This document shows positions 14,800 to 23,157 of a DNA stretch of 26,758 bases, piece after piece; within the stretch, counting starts at the first letter, position 1, and every line of letters begins with the position of its first letter. Below the pieces are notes generated by a model, which was not told the origin of the DNA, made no database searches, and saw only the letters and a program-made list of their open reading frames with translations. The DNA is from an uncultured Collinsella sp. (GTDB lineage Bacteria; Actinomycetota; Coriobacteriia; Coriobacteriales; Coriobacteriaceae). Position numbers and translations under genes: made by a program. Location of the stretch: the NCBI GenBank assembly GCA_900541245.1, contig UQIS01000037.1:1-26758 (forward strand), written 5' to 3'.

Positions 14800-16827
14800 A
14801 TGGAACAAAAGGCCAAGGAGGCAGCCTCGCACGCTGCGATTCCTGTGAGCATCTCGGCGATGCTCGTCACGCTGGGCGTGGTGTACGGCGATATCGGCAC
14901 CAGCCCCATGTATGTAACCAAGGCGCTCGTTGCCGGCAACGGCGGCATCGGAAGCGTCACGGAGGAGTTCGTGCTCGGCGCGCTCTCCCTTGTCGTGTGG
15001 ACGGTCACGTTGCTGACCACCATCAAGTATGTGCTCATCTCGCTGCGCGCCGATAACCATGGTGAGGGCGGCATCTTTGCCCTGTACAGCCTGGTCAAGC
15101 GCTGCGGCAAGTGGCTTATCATCCCCGCCATGCTGGGTGGCGCCGCGTTGCTCGCCGACGGCATCCTGACGCCGGCCGTTACCGTTACCACGGCCATCGA
15201 GGGCCTGCGCACTATCCCGGCGGTTCATGCCGTGCTGGGCGATGACCAGGGCCGCGTCGTCGCCATTACGCTCGCCATCATCATCGTGCTCTTCTTGGTA
15301 CAGCGCATCGGTACGGCCAAGATCGGTCACGCCTTTGGCCCCATCATGACGCTGTGGTTTCTGTTCCTGGGCGGCACGGGTCTGTTCTTTGTCTTCCAGC
15401 ACCCCGCCGTGCTGCTGTGCCTCAACCCGGTGCGCGGCATCGCCTTTTTGCTAAGCCCCAACAACCACGCGGGCATCATGATTCTGGGCAGCTGCTTCCT
15501 CGCCACTACCGGTGCCGAGGCGCTCTACTCCGACATGGGCCACGTCGGCCGCGGCAACATCTACGCCACCTGGCCGTTCGTTAAGTGCTGCCTGCTGCTT
15601 TCCTATATGGGCCAGGGTGCTTGGCTTATGAACAACGCTGCCAATCCCGAGCTCATGGGCATTGCCGACCTCAATCCGTTCTACCAGATGCTCGCCCCGG
15701 GCCTGCGCCCGTTTGCCGTCGGCCTTTCCACTGTCGCGGCTATCATTGCCTCGCAGGCGCTCATCACCGGCGCATTCTCGCTGGTGTCCGAGGCCAGCCG
15801 CCTGGACCTTATGCCGCACATGCAGGTCTTCTACCCTGCCGAGACCAAGGGCCAGCTCTACATCCCCATGGTCAACAACGTCATGCTTGTCGGCTGCGTC
15901 ATCGTGGTGCTGCTGTTCCAGAACTCGGCGCATATGGAAGCCGCGTACGGCCTTGCCATTACGCTGACTATGATGTGCACCACGCTTCTGCTCTTCTTCT
16001 ACCTGCACGAGGAGCGCAAGCTCAAGGTTGCTCCGTGGATCTTCGCGGCCTTCTTCCTTTTGCTCGAGGGCTTTTTCTTTGTGAGCTCGCTCACCAAGTT
16101 CTTCCACGGCGGCTATTTCACCATTCTGATGGCCGCGCTCATCATGGGCATTATGATGTGCTGGTACAACGGCACGGCGGTCGAGCAGCGCCAGTTTACG
16201 CTGCTGCCGCTGCGCAGCTACCTGCCGCAGCTCAAGCGCCTGCGCGACGACGACCGTTACGAGCGCATGAGCGACAACGTCGTGTACCTGACCAAGGACA
16301 CCCATACCGACTACATCGACCGCGATATCGTCTATTCGATCTTGGACAAGCATCCCAAGCGTGCCCGCGCCTGGTGGTTTGTGAATGTCGAGACCATGGA
16401 CGAACCGCACACCTTTGCCTATTCGGTCGAGACGTTCGGCACCGACTACGTGTTCCGCGTGCATCTGTACCTGGGCTACAAGATCAACCAGCGCGTCAAT
16501 GCCTACCTGCGTCAGGTTGTTCAGGACCTGGCTGCCACCGGCGAGCTGCCGCCGCAGACGCATGACTACTCGGTCTACAAGGATCCGGGTAACATCGGTA
16601 CGTTCAAGTTCGTCCTGATCCGTAAGCTGCTGGCGCCCGAAAGCGATGTGGAGCCGAGCGAGCGTACGGCCATCACGCTCAAGTACATCATCCGCCGCGC
16701 CGCCGGCACGCCCGCACGTTGGTATGGCCTGGAGAACTCCAACGTGAGCTTTGAGTACGTGCCGCTGTTCACCAAGTTCAAGGCCGTGAATAAGATGCAG
16801 CGCCTGGCTCCCAACGAGCGACCGTAG
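14800..16827 (+). CDS. kup: KUP/HAK/KT-family potassium uptake permease
   Basis: This 675-residue protein is a proton-coupled K+ importer. The family signature VYGDIGTSPMYV sits near residues 27-38; twelve hydrophobic segments follow to about residue 465, including GAALLADGILTPAVTV and TTGAEALYSDMGHVGR, both typical of Kup. The last 200 residues form the soluble C-terminal domain, where the Lys/Arg-rich and TxxIDRDIVYSILDK segments lie. The length is normal for the family (about 620-690). I chose ATG 14800 with GGGAGGA 9 nt upstream; the TTG at 14782 would start inside that ribosome site. A small membrane protein and a KdpD/KdpE-like pair follow in the same direction, which suggests co-regulated potassium supply. 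Confidence 0.95.
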   Translation: MEQKAKEAASHAAIPVSISAMLVTLGVVYGDIGTSPMYVTKALVAGNGGIGSVTEEFVLGALSLVVWTVTLLTTIKYVLISLRADNHGEGGIFALYSLVKRCGKWLIIPAMLGGAALLADGILTPAVTVTTAIEGLRTIPAVHAVLGDDQGRVVAITLAIIIVLFLVQRIGTAKIGHAFGPIMTLWFLFLGGTGLFFVFQHPAVLLCLNPVRGIAFLLSPNNHAGIMILGSCFLATTGAEALYSDMGHVGRGNIYATWPFVKCCLLLSYMGQGAWLMNNAANPELMGIADLNPFYQMLAPGLRPFAVGLSTVAAIIASQALITGAFSLVSEASRLDLMPHMQVFYPAETKGQLYIPMVNNVMLVGCVIVVLLFQNSAHMEAAYGLAITLTMMCTTLLLFFYLHEERKLKVAPWIFAAFFLLLEGFFFVSSLTKFFHGGYFTILMAALIMGIMMCWYNGTAVEQRQFTLLPLRSYLPQLKRLRDDDRYERMSDNVVYLTKDTHTDYIDRDIVYSILDKHPKRARAWWFVNVETMDEPHTFAYSVETFGTDYVFRVHLYLGYKINQRVNAYLRQVVQDLAATGELPPQTHDYSVYKDPGNIGTFKFVLIRKLLAPESDVEPSERTAITLKYIIRRAAGTPARWYGLENSNVSFEYVPLFTKFKAVNKMQRLAPNERP

Positions 16828-16887
16828 ACGTCGGCGGCTACACGGAGTTGGTTTTCGATGAACAAGATTGAGGCCGGGGAGGTAAGC

Positions 16888-17082
16888 ATGGATACAAAGG
16901 CGCTCGATGGCCGTGAGGCGGTGGTCGAAATGGTGCGTGAGGCGCGCGTCGACGCCGCCGAAGATCGGTTCTTTACGAATCGTGCCAACATGGACATGGC
17001 CGACCGCGTGATCTCGATCGTGGTGACGCTGCTTGTCGCGGTGTGCGTGTGCGCACTGCTCGCGCACGTGCTGTTTGTCTAG
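16888..17082 (+). CDS. Small single-span membrane protein of the kup locus
   Basis: This 64-residue protein is unfamiliar to me. Residues 1-38 are charged (EMVREARVDAAEDRFFTNRANMDMADR), and residues about 40-62 make one membrane span (VISIVVTLLVAVCVCALLAHVLF). It begins with GGGGAGG 6 nt upstream of the ATG at 16888, a better ribosome site than that of the in-frame ATG at 16858. It lies 60 nt after kup and before the terminator at 17115, so it is probably co-transcribed with kup. A role as a small regulator or accessory subunit of Kup or of the downstream sensor kinase is inference from position alone. Confidence 0.65.
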   Translation: MDTKALDGREAVVEMVREARVDAAEDRFFTNRANMDMADRVISIVVTLLVAVCVCALLAHVLFV

Positions 17083-17114
17083 CGGCTGCCGGTCGTAGAA
17101 GGCTTTACACTTAG

Positions 17115-17171
17115 AACCACCACGAGGGAAAACCACCACATAGGTGCCTTTCCCTTTGTGGTGGTTTTTGT
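17115..17171 (+). terminator. Terminator between the kup genes and the sensor kinase; possible attenuator
   Basis: AACCACCAC at 17115-17123 followed by GAGGGAAA can pair with TTTCCCT and GTGGTGGTT (17158-17166), followed by TTTGTTTTT. A second copy of AACCACCAC at 17131-17139 can pair with the same right arm, giving a shorter alternative hairpin. The T tract ends about 25 nt before the kinase ATG at 17196, leaving no room for a normal promoter in between. Confidence 0.85.
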
Positions 17172-17195
17172 TTTTGAGAGAGGGGCGGGGCGCTG

Positions 17196-18821
17196 ATGGA
17201 CGTCCGTACGGACGGTGATATTGCCGATAGCTTTTGGTGGCGGCGCACAACGCTGACGCGCCGCACTCCTCTGTATGACGCCTGCGTGTCGGTGGGGCTG
17301 CTGGTCGCGGCGACGATTGTGGGCGCGCTGCTCGACCATCCGGGTCTCGCGCCGAGCATCATGATCGTCTATGTGTTCGCCGTTCAGCTGTGCGCATTCT
17401 TTACCTGGAGTCGCCTGTATTGCTTGCTGAGCTCGGCTGCCGCCGTGGCGCTCTACAACTTCTTGTTTGTCGACCCGCGCTACTCGCTGTCGCTTATCGA
17501 CCGCGTCTATCCCGGCATGTTCTTCATCATGTTTGTGGTCTCGCTCGTGTCGAGCTCGATTGCGTTGGCCCTGCGCCGAGCCTTGGCACAGGCTGCCGCC
17601 AGTGACCGCCGCACGCATATGGTGCTCGAGACCAACCGCATGCTGCAGCGCTGCGCCGACGAGCAGCAGATCGTTCACGCCATGGCAACGCAGCTGGCGC
17701 GTCTTTCGGGCTGTCCGGTCGTGTGGTACAGCGCCGACGCCGAGGGCGATGACCTGCTGCCGCGTGCGACATACACGGCCGTGGGCGATGCCGCGCCGGT
17801 GCATGAACTGGCGCCGCAGATGCCGCCGCGGCTCTCGGCGTCCGCCTATGTGGGGACGCCGCTCGACGCCACGTTTGGCGGCTCGGCGTTTTATGGCATC
17901 TACCTGACGGTCCGCACAGGTGACGGCTTCGTCCGCTCGGGCGACCCCGCCTCGGTGGTGGGCGTGCTGGCTATCGTTGCCGAGCCCGACGTGCTGACGC
18001 ACGAGGAGCGGACACTTGCCGATGCCATCGTGAGCGAAGGCGAGCTGGCGCTCGATCGCGCCCGCGCCATGGAGGCCCGCGAGGAGGCGGCGGTGCTCGC
18101 CAAAAACGAGCAGCTGCGCGCCAACCTGCTGCGCTCCATCTCGCACGACCTGCGCACGCCACTCACCAGTATTTCGGGCAATGCCGACGTGCTGCTCGAC
18201 CAGGGCTCGACCGGCACGGCCGTGCTCGATAGCCAGACGCGCCGCGGCCTGCTCCTGTCCATTCGCTCGGATGCGCAATGGCTCAACGCTACCGTCGAGA
18301 ACCTGCTCGCCATCACCAAGCTCGAGGGCGGCGGCATGCATCTGTCGACTACGCTCGAGCTCATGGACGATATCGTCGAGGAGGCACTGCGCCACGTAAA
18401 TCCTGCCGTGCGCGAGCACGACCTTAAGGTGGTGGCGTGCGATGAGCCGGCGCTCGTCAACGTCGATGCGCGCCTGATGGTGCAGCTGGTGGTCAATCTG
18501 GTGAACAACGCCATCACCTATACGCCCGCAGGCTCGCATATCGTGATCTCGATTAGCGTCGACGATGGACGCGTGGCGTGCTCGGTGGCCGATGATGGTC
18601 CGGGCATCGCACCCGAGGACCGCGAGCGGATCTTTGAGTCGTTCTATACCGCCAACCACGGTCTTGCCGACAGCCACCGCAGCGTTGGCCTGGGTCTTTC
18701 GCTCTGCCGTTCCATTGCGTTGGCACATGGCGGTAGCATAGAGGTTGCCGCGGCGGACCCGCACGGTTCGGTCTTTACGATTGAACTTCCCGTCGCCGAC
18801 GTTTCGTTTGATAAGGAGTAG
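17196..18821 (+). CDS. KdpD-like sensor histidine kinase lacking the KdpD N-terminal domain
   Basis: This 541-residue membrane kinase autophosphorylates and should pass phosphate to the regulator encoded next. Four hydrophobic segments (about residues 28-125) form a DUF4118-type KdpD membrane domain, including the typical YNFLFVDPRYS. A GAF-like region (about 145-285) follows, then HisKA with SISHDLRTPLTSISGN (His317), and the HATPase domain with N-box LVVNLVNNAITYTP (near 432), G1 ADDGPGIAPED (near 465) and G2 SVGLGLSLC (near 497). Full KdpD has about 890 residues; the N-terminal KdpD/Usp part is absent and the ATG is preceded by GAGAGGGG and the terminator, so this is not a truncation within the window. 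No kdpFABC genes are nearby. A K+ or turgor signal is likely by family and by the kup context, not proven. Confidence 0.9.
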   Translation: MDVRTDGDIADSFWWRRTTLTRRTPLYDACVSVGLLVAATIVGALLDHPGLAPSIMIVYVFAVQLCAFFTWSRLYCLLSSAAAVALYNFLFVDPRYSLSLIDRVYPGMFFIMFVVSLVSSSIALALRRALAQAAASDRRTHMVLETNRMLQRCADEQQIVHAMATQLARLSGCPVVWYSADAEGDDLLPRATYTAVGDAAPVHELAPQMPPRLSASAYVGTPLDATFGGSAFYGIYLTVRTGDGFVRSGDPASVVGVLAIVAEPDVLTHEERTLADAIVSEGELALDRARAMEAREEAAVLAKNEQLRANLLRSISHDLRTPLTSISGNADVLLDQGSTGTAVLDSQTRRGLLLSIRSDAQWLNATVENLLAITKLEGGGMHLSTTLELMDDIVEEALRHVNPAVREHDLKVVACDEPALVNVDARLMVQLVVNLVNNAITYTPAGSHIVISISVDDGRVACSVADDGPGIAPEDRERIFESFYTANHGLADSHRSVGLGLSLCRSIALAHGGSIEVAAADPHGSVFTIELPVADVSFDKE

Positions 18822-18825
18822 CGCT

Positions 18826-19539
18826 GTGCCGAACTCTGCCGTAAAACCGCTCATCTTGGTCGTTGAGGACGACCCCGCCGTTCGCAATCTTATCGTTGCC
18901 GCGCTCGAGGCGCACGGCTTGCGTCATATGGCCGTGGAGACCGCCCATGCCGCCATCGCCGCCGCCTCGTCGCAGGCGCCGAGCATTGTGCTGCTCGATC
19001 TGGGCCTGCCCGATATGGACGGCGTCAAGGTGGTGGAGTCGGTGCGCGCATGGTCGGGCATGCCGATTATCGTGGTCTCGGCGCGCAGCGAGGACGCGGA
19101 CAAGATTCGCGCGCTCGATGCCGGTGCCGACGACTACCTGACCAAGCCGTTTTCGGTCGAGGAGCTGCTCGCGCGTATTCGCACGACGCTCAGGCGCCTT
19201 TCGTATGCGCAAACGGGCGGTGTTGCCTCCGAGGGCTCGTTCGATACCGGTGAGCTGCATATCGATTTTGATGCCGGCATCGCCACGATGGATGGCGAGG
19301 AACTGCATCTGACGCCGATCGAGTATAAGCTCCTGTGCCTGCTGGCGCATAACGCCGACAAGGTACTGACGCACCAGTTTATCCTGCACGAGATTTGGGG
19401 CACGGCAACTAAGAGCGACCTGGCGAGCCTGCGCGTCTTTATGGGCACGCTGCGTAAGAAGATAGAGTCCGACCCCGCGCATCCGCGCTATATCCAAACG
19501 CACGTGGGTATCGGCTATCGCCTGGTCACCCAAGGCTAG
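18826..19539 (+). CDS. KdpE-like OmpR/PhoB-family response regulator
   Basis: This 237-residue regulator has a receiver domain (residues about 5-120) with the acidic pair EDD near 13-15, the phospho-acceptor Asp58 in LLDLGLPDMDG and the conserved Lys107 in LTKPF. The C-terminal winged-helix DNA-binding domain (about 140-235) has LTPIEYKLLCLLAHNADKV and RVFMGTLRKKIESD as in KdpE. The start is GTG 18826, with AAGGAG 7 nt upstream inside the kinase stop region; the gap between the genes is 4 nt, so they are coupled. An upstream in-frame ATG lies inside the kinase and is unlikely. Its likely targets are K+-uptake genes, perhaps kup itself; the binding sites are not identified. Confidence 0.92.
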   Translation: MPNSAVKPLILVVEDDPAVRNLIVAALEAHGLRHMAVETAHAAIAAASSQAPSIVLLDLGLPDMDGVKVVESVRAWSGMPIIVVSARSEDADKIRALDAGADDYLTKPFSVEELLARIRTTLRRLSYAQTGGVASEGSFDTGELHIDFDAGIATMDGEELHLTPIEYKLLCLLAHNADKVLTHQFILHEIWGTATKSDLASLRVFMGTLRKKIESDPAHPRYIQTHVGIGYRLVTQG

Positions 19540-19563
19540 ATCGCCAACCACCATCCCAATATG

Positions 19564-19630
19564 AGTTGCGGTGAAATACGGTCTAAATTTGCCTAATTCC
19601 AGGCAAAACAGTCCGTATTCCACCGCAACT
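19564..19630. terminator. Long compound hairpin between convergent genes
   Basis: AGTTGCGGTG-AAATACGG (19564-19582) pairs with CCGTATTCCACCGCAACT (19613-19630) with one mismatch, and an inner stem TTTGCCT/AGGCAAA closes over AATTCC. Read on the plus strand it continues as TTGTTTATTT, a T-rich tail, so it suits termination of the kinase/regulator operon. On the minus strand it begins 4 nt after the methyltransferase stop codon, where it may also stop transcription. Confidence 0.75.
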
Positions 19631-19634
19631 TTGT

Positions 19635-22193
19635 TTATTTGCCCTTGGGCTTGCTGGCGTAGAACTTCTTCTTTTTGGGCTTGCCGGCAGGGGAGGGTTT
19701 GCCGGCAAAGTTGGACTTGCCGTTGCCGGCCTGCGTGTGCGTGGGTACTGCCGCATGGGGCTTGCGGGCTTCGGGGTTGCGCAGCTCCTCGGTTCGCTCG
19801 GCAATCTCCTCGGCGCTAAAGCCGACCTCGGCCATGGCGTCCTCGATGGGCAGGCGGCGCACGATGTAGCAGTGGTGCACCTTCTGGTTGCGCGCGAAAT
19901 CCTCGGGGATGGTCTGCGCCGTAATGTCCTCCAACACCACGCCCGCGCGGGCGAGCTTGCGCGTCTCGGGGCGGAAGCCGCGCAGATTGCAGCTAAAGAT
20001 GGCATGTCCGCCCTGTGCAAGCAGGCGAGATACGCCGGCCAAAAGCTCAACATGGTCACGCTGGACATCCCAGGTGCGGCGGCCCATCTTGGACGAGTTC
20101 GAGAACGTGGGCGGGTCGACAAAGATCAGGTCCCAGCGGTTGCGCGTCTGGCGCTGGTCGCAAATCCAGGCAAGCACGTCGTCGCGCACAAAATGATGCT
20201 GAGGCCCCACAAAGCCGTTCTGGCGCATATTGCGCTCGGCCCAGTCCAGGTAGGTGTTGGAAAGGTCGACCGTCACGGTCTCCTCGACGCCGCCATCGGC
20301 CGCGTAGCAGGTGGCAGTGCCGGTGTAGGCAAACAGGTTGAGGAAGCGGCGCGCCTGCTTGGCGTGCTCGCGCACCAGGTTGCGCGTGACGCGATGATCC
20401 AGGAAGATGCCCACATCCAAATAGTCGTCAAAGTTGACGGCAAAGGTGAGTCCGCCCTCTTCGATGAGCGGCAGGCGACGGCGCGCGATGTTGGCGCGCT
20501 CGCCCGAGCCGCCCTTGCCGGCGCCCTGCTTGCCGTACTGCGAGCCGCCGCGCGAACGCATGCGGGCCTTGGCGTGCACATGCTCGGCGGGAACATCCAG
20601 GATGCGCGGCGCGATGGCCAAGATGTCGAGCATACGGGCCTGGGCCAGTGCGGGGTCGATGGTCTTGGGTGCGGCGTATTCGGCAATGACGAGCCAGCGG
20701 CCCGGCGTCTGCGGGCAGCCCTCGTACAGGTCGATGGCGGCGGAGTAGTCGGGCAGGTCGGCATCGTAGACGCGGTAGCAGCTCACGCCCTCGCGCTTGG
20801 CCCACTTGCGGCGCAGGCGGGCATTCTTGCGCAGGCGGTTGGCGAACTGCTCAGACTCGGGAATGAGCACGGGCAGCGGCTTGCCGTCGCCCAGGTCGAG
20901 CGTGGCGGCAGGCTCGGGCATGGGGGTGTTGGCGGCTTCGTCTTCGGCGTCCGCGGTCTGCTCCTCGGTGTTTGCGCTGGTCGCAGCCTCAAACGCTGCG
21001 GCGGCGTGGTCGAGCGAGGGCCAAACCTCAATAGCCGCCTCCTCGTTGTTGGGCATGACGGCGATCGAGCGCTTGGGCTCGGCGTGGAGCGCGCGGGCCA
21101 GCAATCCGTCGCGGGTGAGCGCGGCGACCGGCGCCGAAGCGAGCTCGGGGGCGCGGCGCAGCTCGCCGATGAGCGTCATGGCATCGTGCATGAGTGAAAG
21201 CGGTGTCTCGGTCGTATCCGCGACGAGGGCGGCACCGGCGACAGTGCCCGCGTGGTCCAGCACGGTGGCGGACTTAGCGGCGCAAAAATCGACAAAGCGC
21301 TTGTAGCCGGCACACTTGACCATGCGCTCGGCGGTCTTGCGGGCGGTGGGGTCAATGTCCATGGCCACGATGCGCGCCTGGCGCTCGCGCGCTGCCGCCT
21401 CGCGCTCGCGCGCCTCGGCAAGCAGCTGCTCCCACAGAGCGGCGTCGTGTAGCTGCCAGCCCTCAAAGCCCCAGCGCTCGCGTGCGGCGCCCGGGGCGCG
21501 GTCGGTCAGAATGTTCACGGCTTCCAGCAACAGGCCGCCGCCGGCGCACGAGGCATCGATTAGCGTGGGAAGGGCTTCATTCTCGTAATCGTCGGCCGTC
21601 AACTCGCGCTCGCACAGCGCGGTCCAGCCGACCTGCGCCAGCACCAGGGCGGCGTAGTCGGGGCGCAGCACGTGCGCGCCCTCGCCGGCGCGGGTCGCTG
21701 CGGGCGGCAGGCGTTTGAACAGCGGGTCGCCCGAAAGGTCTAGGCTGATGCTCGCGCGGCGCTGACGCAGCGAAAGCAGCAGGTGAACATCGGGATCGGC
21801 GGCGTCGACATCGGCGCGACGGCCCGTGGTCTCGGCCAGACGGTCGCACAGCGCGTCCTTGGCGCGCAGGGCCGAGAAGCGCGTGTTGCGCAGCTGCTCG
21901 GTCACGCCGCGGGCGGTGATGGCGATGGTGGCGCCGGGGCGGATGATGGTCTCCCAGGCGATGTCGTAAACGCTGTCGTACAGTTCATCGGCATCCTGCG
22001 CCTCAAAGCGCCCGAGTACCACAAACACACGGCTCGCCAGGCGCGACCACAGACAGGCACGGTAGCCTTCTTCGAGCTCGCCCTCAAATGTAGCGCGGCC
22101 CTTCAGCCGGCGAACATGCGAAAGCCCGAGGCGTTTAAGCTCATCGGCGAGTGCGGACTCAAAGCCCTCGGGGCAGCTTGCGTAAAATTCCAT
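19635..22193 (-). CDS. rlmKL: RlmKL-like bifunctional 23S rRNA guanine methyltransferase (first half possibly inactive)
   Basis: This 852-residue protein fuses two SAM-dependent methyltransferases. The N-terminal THUMP-like domain (residues about 1-170) and a first Rossmann domain (SAM loop LIDASCAGGGLLLEA near 211) correspond to RlmL, the N2-guanine half; the second (LFAYTGTATC near 619, catalytic FVDPPTFSNS near 690-699) is the RlmK N7-guanine half. In RlmL a NPPY motif should follow the first SAM motifs, but here that position reads GAALVADTTETPLS (about 320-333) and I find no NPPY elsewhere in the half. An acidic Ala/Glu-rich linker (about 398-434) and a Lys-rich tail are additional. Length exceeds E. 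coli RlmKL (702). The start has AGAGGT upstream of the ATG. The RlmK activity is likely; the RlmL activity is doubtful. Confidence 0.88.
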   Translation of the reverse strand: MEFYASCPEGFESALADELKRLGLSHVRRLKGRATFEGELEEGYRACLWSRLASRVFVVLGRFEAQDADELYDSVYDIAWETIIRPGATIAITARGVTEQLRNTRFSALRAKDALCDRLAETTGRRADVDAADPDVHLLLSLRQRRASISLDLSGDPLFKRLPPAATRAGEGAHVLRPDYAALVLAQVGWTALCERELTADDYENEALPTLIDASCAGGGLLLEAVNILTDRAPGAARERWGFEGWQLHDAALWEQLLAEAREREAAARERQARIVAMDIDPTARKTAERMVKCAGYKRFVDFCAAKSATVLDHAGTVAGAALVADTTETPLSLMHDAMTLIGELRRAPELASAPVAALTRDGLLARALHAEPKRSIAVMPNNEEAAIEVWPSLDHAAAAFEAATSANTEEQTADAEDEAANTPMPEPAATLDLGDGKPLPVLIPESEQFANRLRKNARLRRKWAKREGVSCYRVYDADLPDYSAAIDLYEGCPQTPGRWLVIAEYAAPKTIDPALAQARMLDILAIAPRILDVPAEHVHAKARMRSRGGSQYGKQGAGKGGSGERANIARRRLPLIEEGGLTFAVNFDDYLDVGIFLDHRVTRNLVREHAKQARRFLNLFAYTGTATCYAADGGVEETVTVDLSNTYLDWAERNMRQNGFVGPQHHFVRDDVLAWICDQRQTRNRWDLIFVDPPTFSNSSKMGRRTWDVQRDHVELLAGVSRLLAQGGHAIFSCNLRGFRPETRKLARAGVVLEDITAQTIPEDFARNQKVHHCYIVRRLPIEDAMAEVGFSAEEIAERTEELRNPEARKPHAAVPTHTQAGNGKSNFAGKPSPAGKPKKKKFYASKPKGK

Positions 22194-22220
22194 GGGTGAC
22201 CTCTCTGGTTGCGTCGCTCC

Positions 22221-22226
22221 ATTATA
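22221..22226 (-). promoter_or_regulatory. Possible -10 box of the rRNA methyltransferase gene
   Basis: The minus strand carries TATAAT here, 28 nt before the methyltransferase start codon, in the short divergent gap with the HAD phosphatase gene. No convincing -35 box is seen at 16-18 nt. Confidence 0.35.
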
Positions 22227-22268
22227 TGATGGATACTTCGTTTACTCTCGCCCCCGAAAGGAACCCAT

Positions 22269-23096
22269 ATGATTGATGCGTGCCCCGATTCCGCCGTGCT
22301 CTTTTTTGACGTGGACGGCACGCTGACGTCGTTCGATCCCGACAACATGACCGACAAGGACTTTTCGGCGGTTCACCCCTCGCAGACGGTCGTCGAGGCG
22401 TTTCATCGTCTGCGCGACGCGGGACACCAGGCATTTATCTGCACGGGTCGTCCCTTGTGGCTGATTGCCGATGGTCTGCGTGCTTTGGAGCCTGCGGGTG
22501 TCGTTGCCATGGCGGGGGCGACGCTCGAGGTCGAGGACCGCGTGGTGCATGAGGACTGCTTTGACGAGAACGTTGTTGAGGAGCTTGCACGCCGTATGGC
22601 CGCGGCAGGGATTGAAGCCTTTTTCGAGACCAACGTTGCTACTTTTGCCCTGGAGCCTGTGGGCGTTGAGCGGTCGTCTCTGATCGGCACTTCTGTGGTG
22701 CACAGCGACGAGGAAATGCGCGTCGACGGCCGTCTGCGCGTGGGCAAGGTGTGCATCGTTGCGAGCTACCTGGCTCGCGTAGCCAACGATGACGGCTTTA
22801 TCGATCGCGAGTTTGAGCTGTGCAACACCGGTGGTCAGAATCGCGAGCTGAGCCCCAAGGGCATCGACAAGGGCGTAGGCGTGGCGCGAGCGCTGGAATA
22901 CCTGGGTCGCACCGGCAACGCGCGCACCTTTGGCTTCGGCGATTCGGGTAACGACCTGGGCATGCTCGCTGCGGTCGAGACGGCTGTCGCCATGGGCAAC
23001 GCCATGCCTGAGGTCAAGGCGGTCGCCGACTACGTGACCGACGACGTCGCACACGACGGCACCGTCACAGCGATGCAGCATTTCGGCCTCATCTAA
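22269..23096 (+). CDS. HAD-superfamily (Cof-type, IIB) phosphatase
   Basis: This 275-residue cytoplasmic hydrolase has all four HAD motifs: I, FFDVDGTLTS with nucleophile Asp14 and acid Asp16; II, FICTGRP near residue 57; III, the Lys in LSPKGIDKGVG near residue 198; and IV, GFGDSGNDLGML near 221-232. The cap between motifs II and III is the type C2 (Cof/IIB) form. These enzymes dephosphorylate sugar phosphates, nucleotides or FMN; the substrate cannot be named. The ATG is preceded by GAAAGGAA with 6-7 nt spacing. It is divergent from the methyltransferase and followed by a separately started aldolase gene. Confidence 0.9.
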   Translation: MIDACPDSAVLFFDVDGTLTSFDPDNMTDKDFSAVHPSQTVVEAFHRLRDAGHQAFICTGRPLWLIADGLRALEPAGVVAMAGATLEVEDRVVHEDCFDENVVEELARRMAAAGIEAFFETNVATFALEPVGVERSSLIGTSVVHSDEEMRVDGRLRVGKVCIVASYLARVANDDGFIDREFELCNTGGQNRELSPKGIDKGVGVARALEYLGRTGNARTFGFGDSGNDLGMLAAVETAVAMGNAMPEVKAVADYVTDDVAHDGTVTAMQHFGLI

Positions 23097-23157
23097 TGAA
23101 TCCCGCGTTCTGACGTTTGCTCAAACTGCGACTCTTTGCTTTTGCATGCTCAATCGA

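Noticed and set aside
15451..17250. Minus-strand frame of 599 codons
   Set aside because: Antisense shadow of kup and the small membrane protein; His/Arg/Asp-rich composition typical of reversed GC-rich codons.
17079..18887. Minus-strand frame of 602 codons
   Set aside because: Antisense shadow of the sensor kinase; no domain recognised and no ribosome site.
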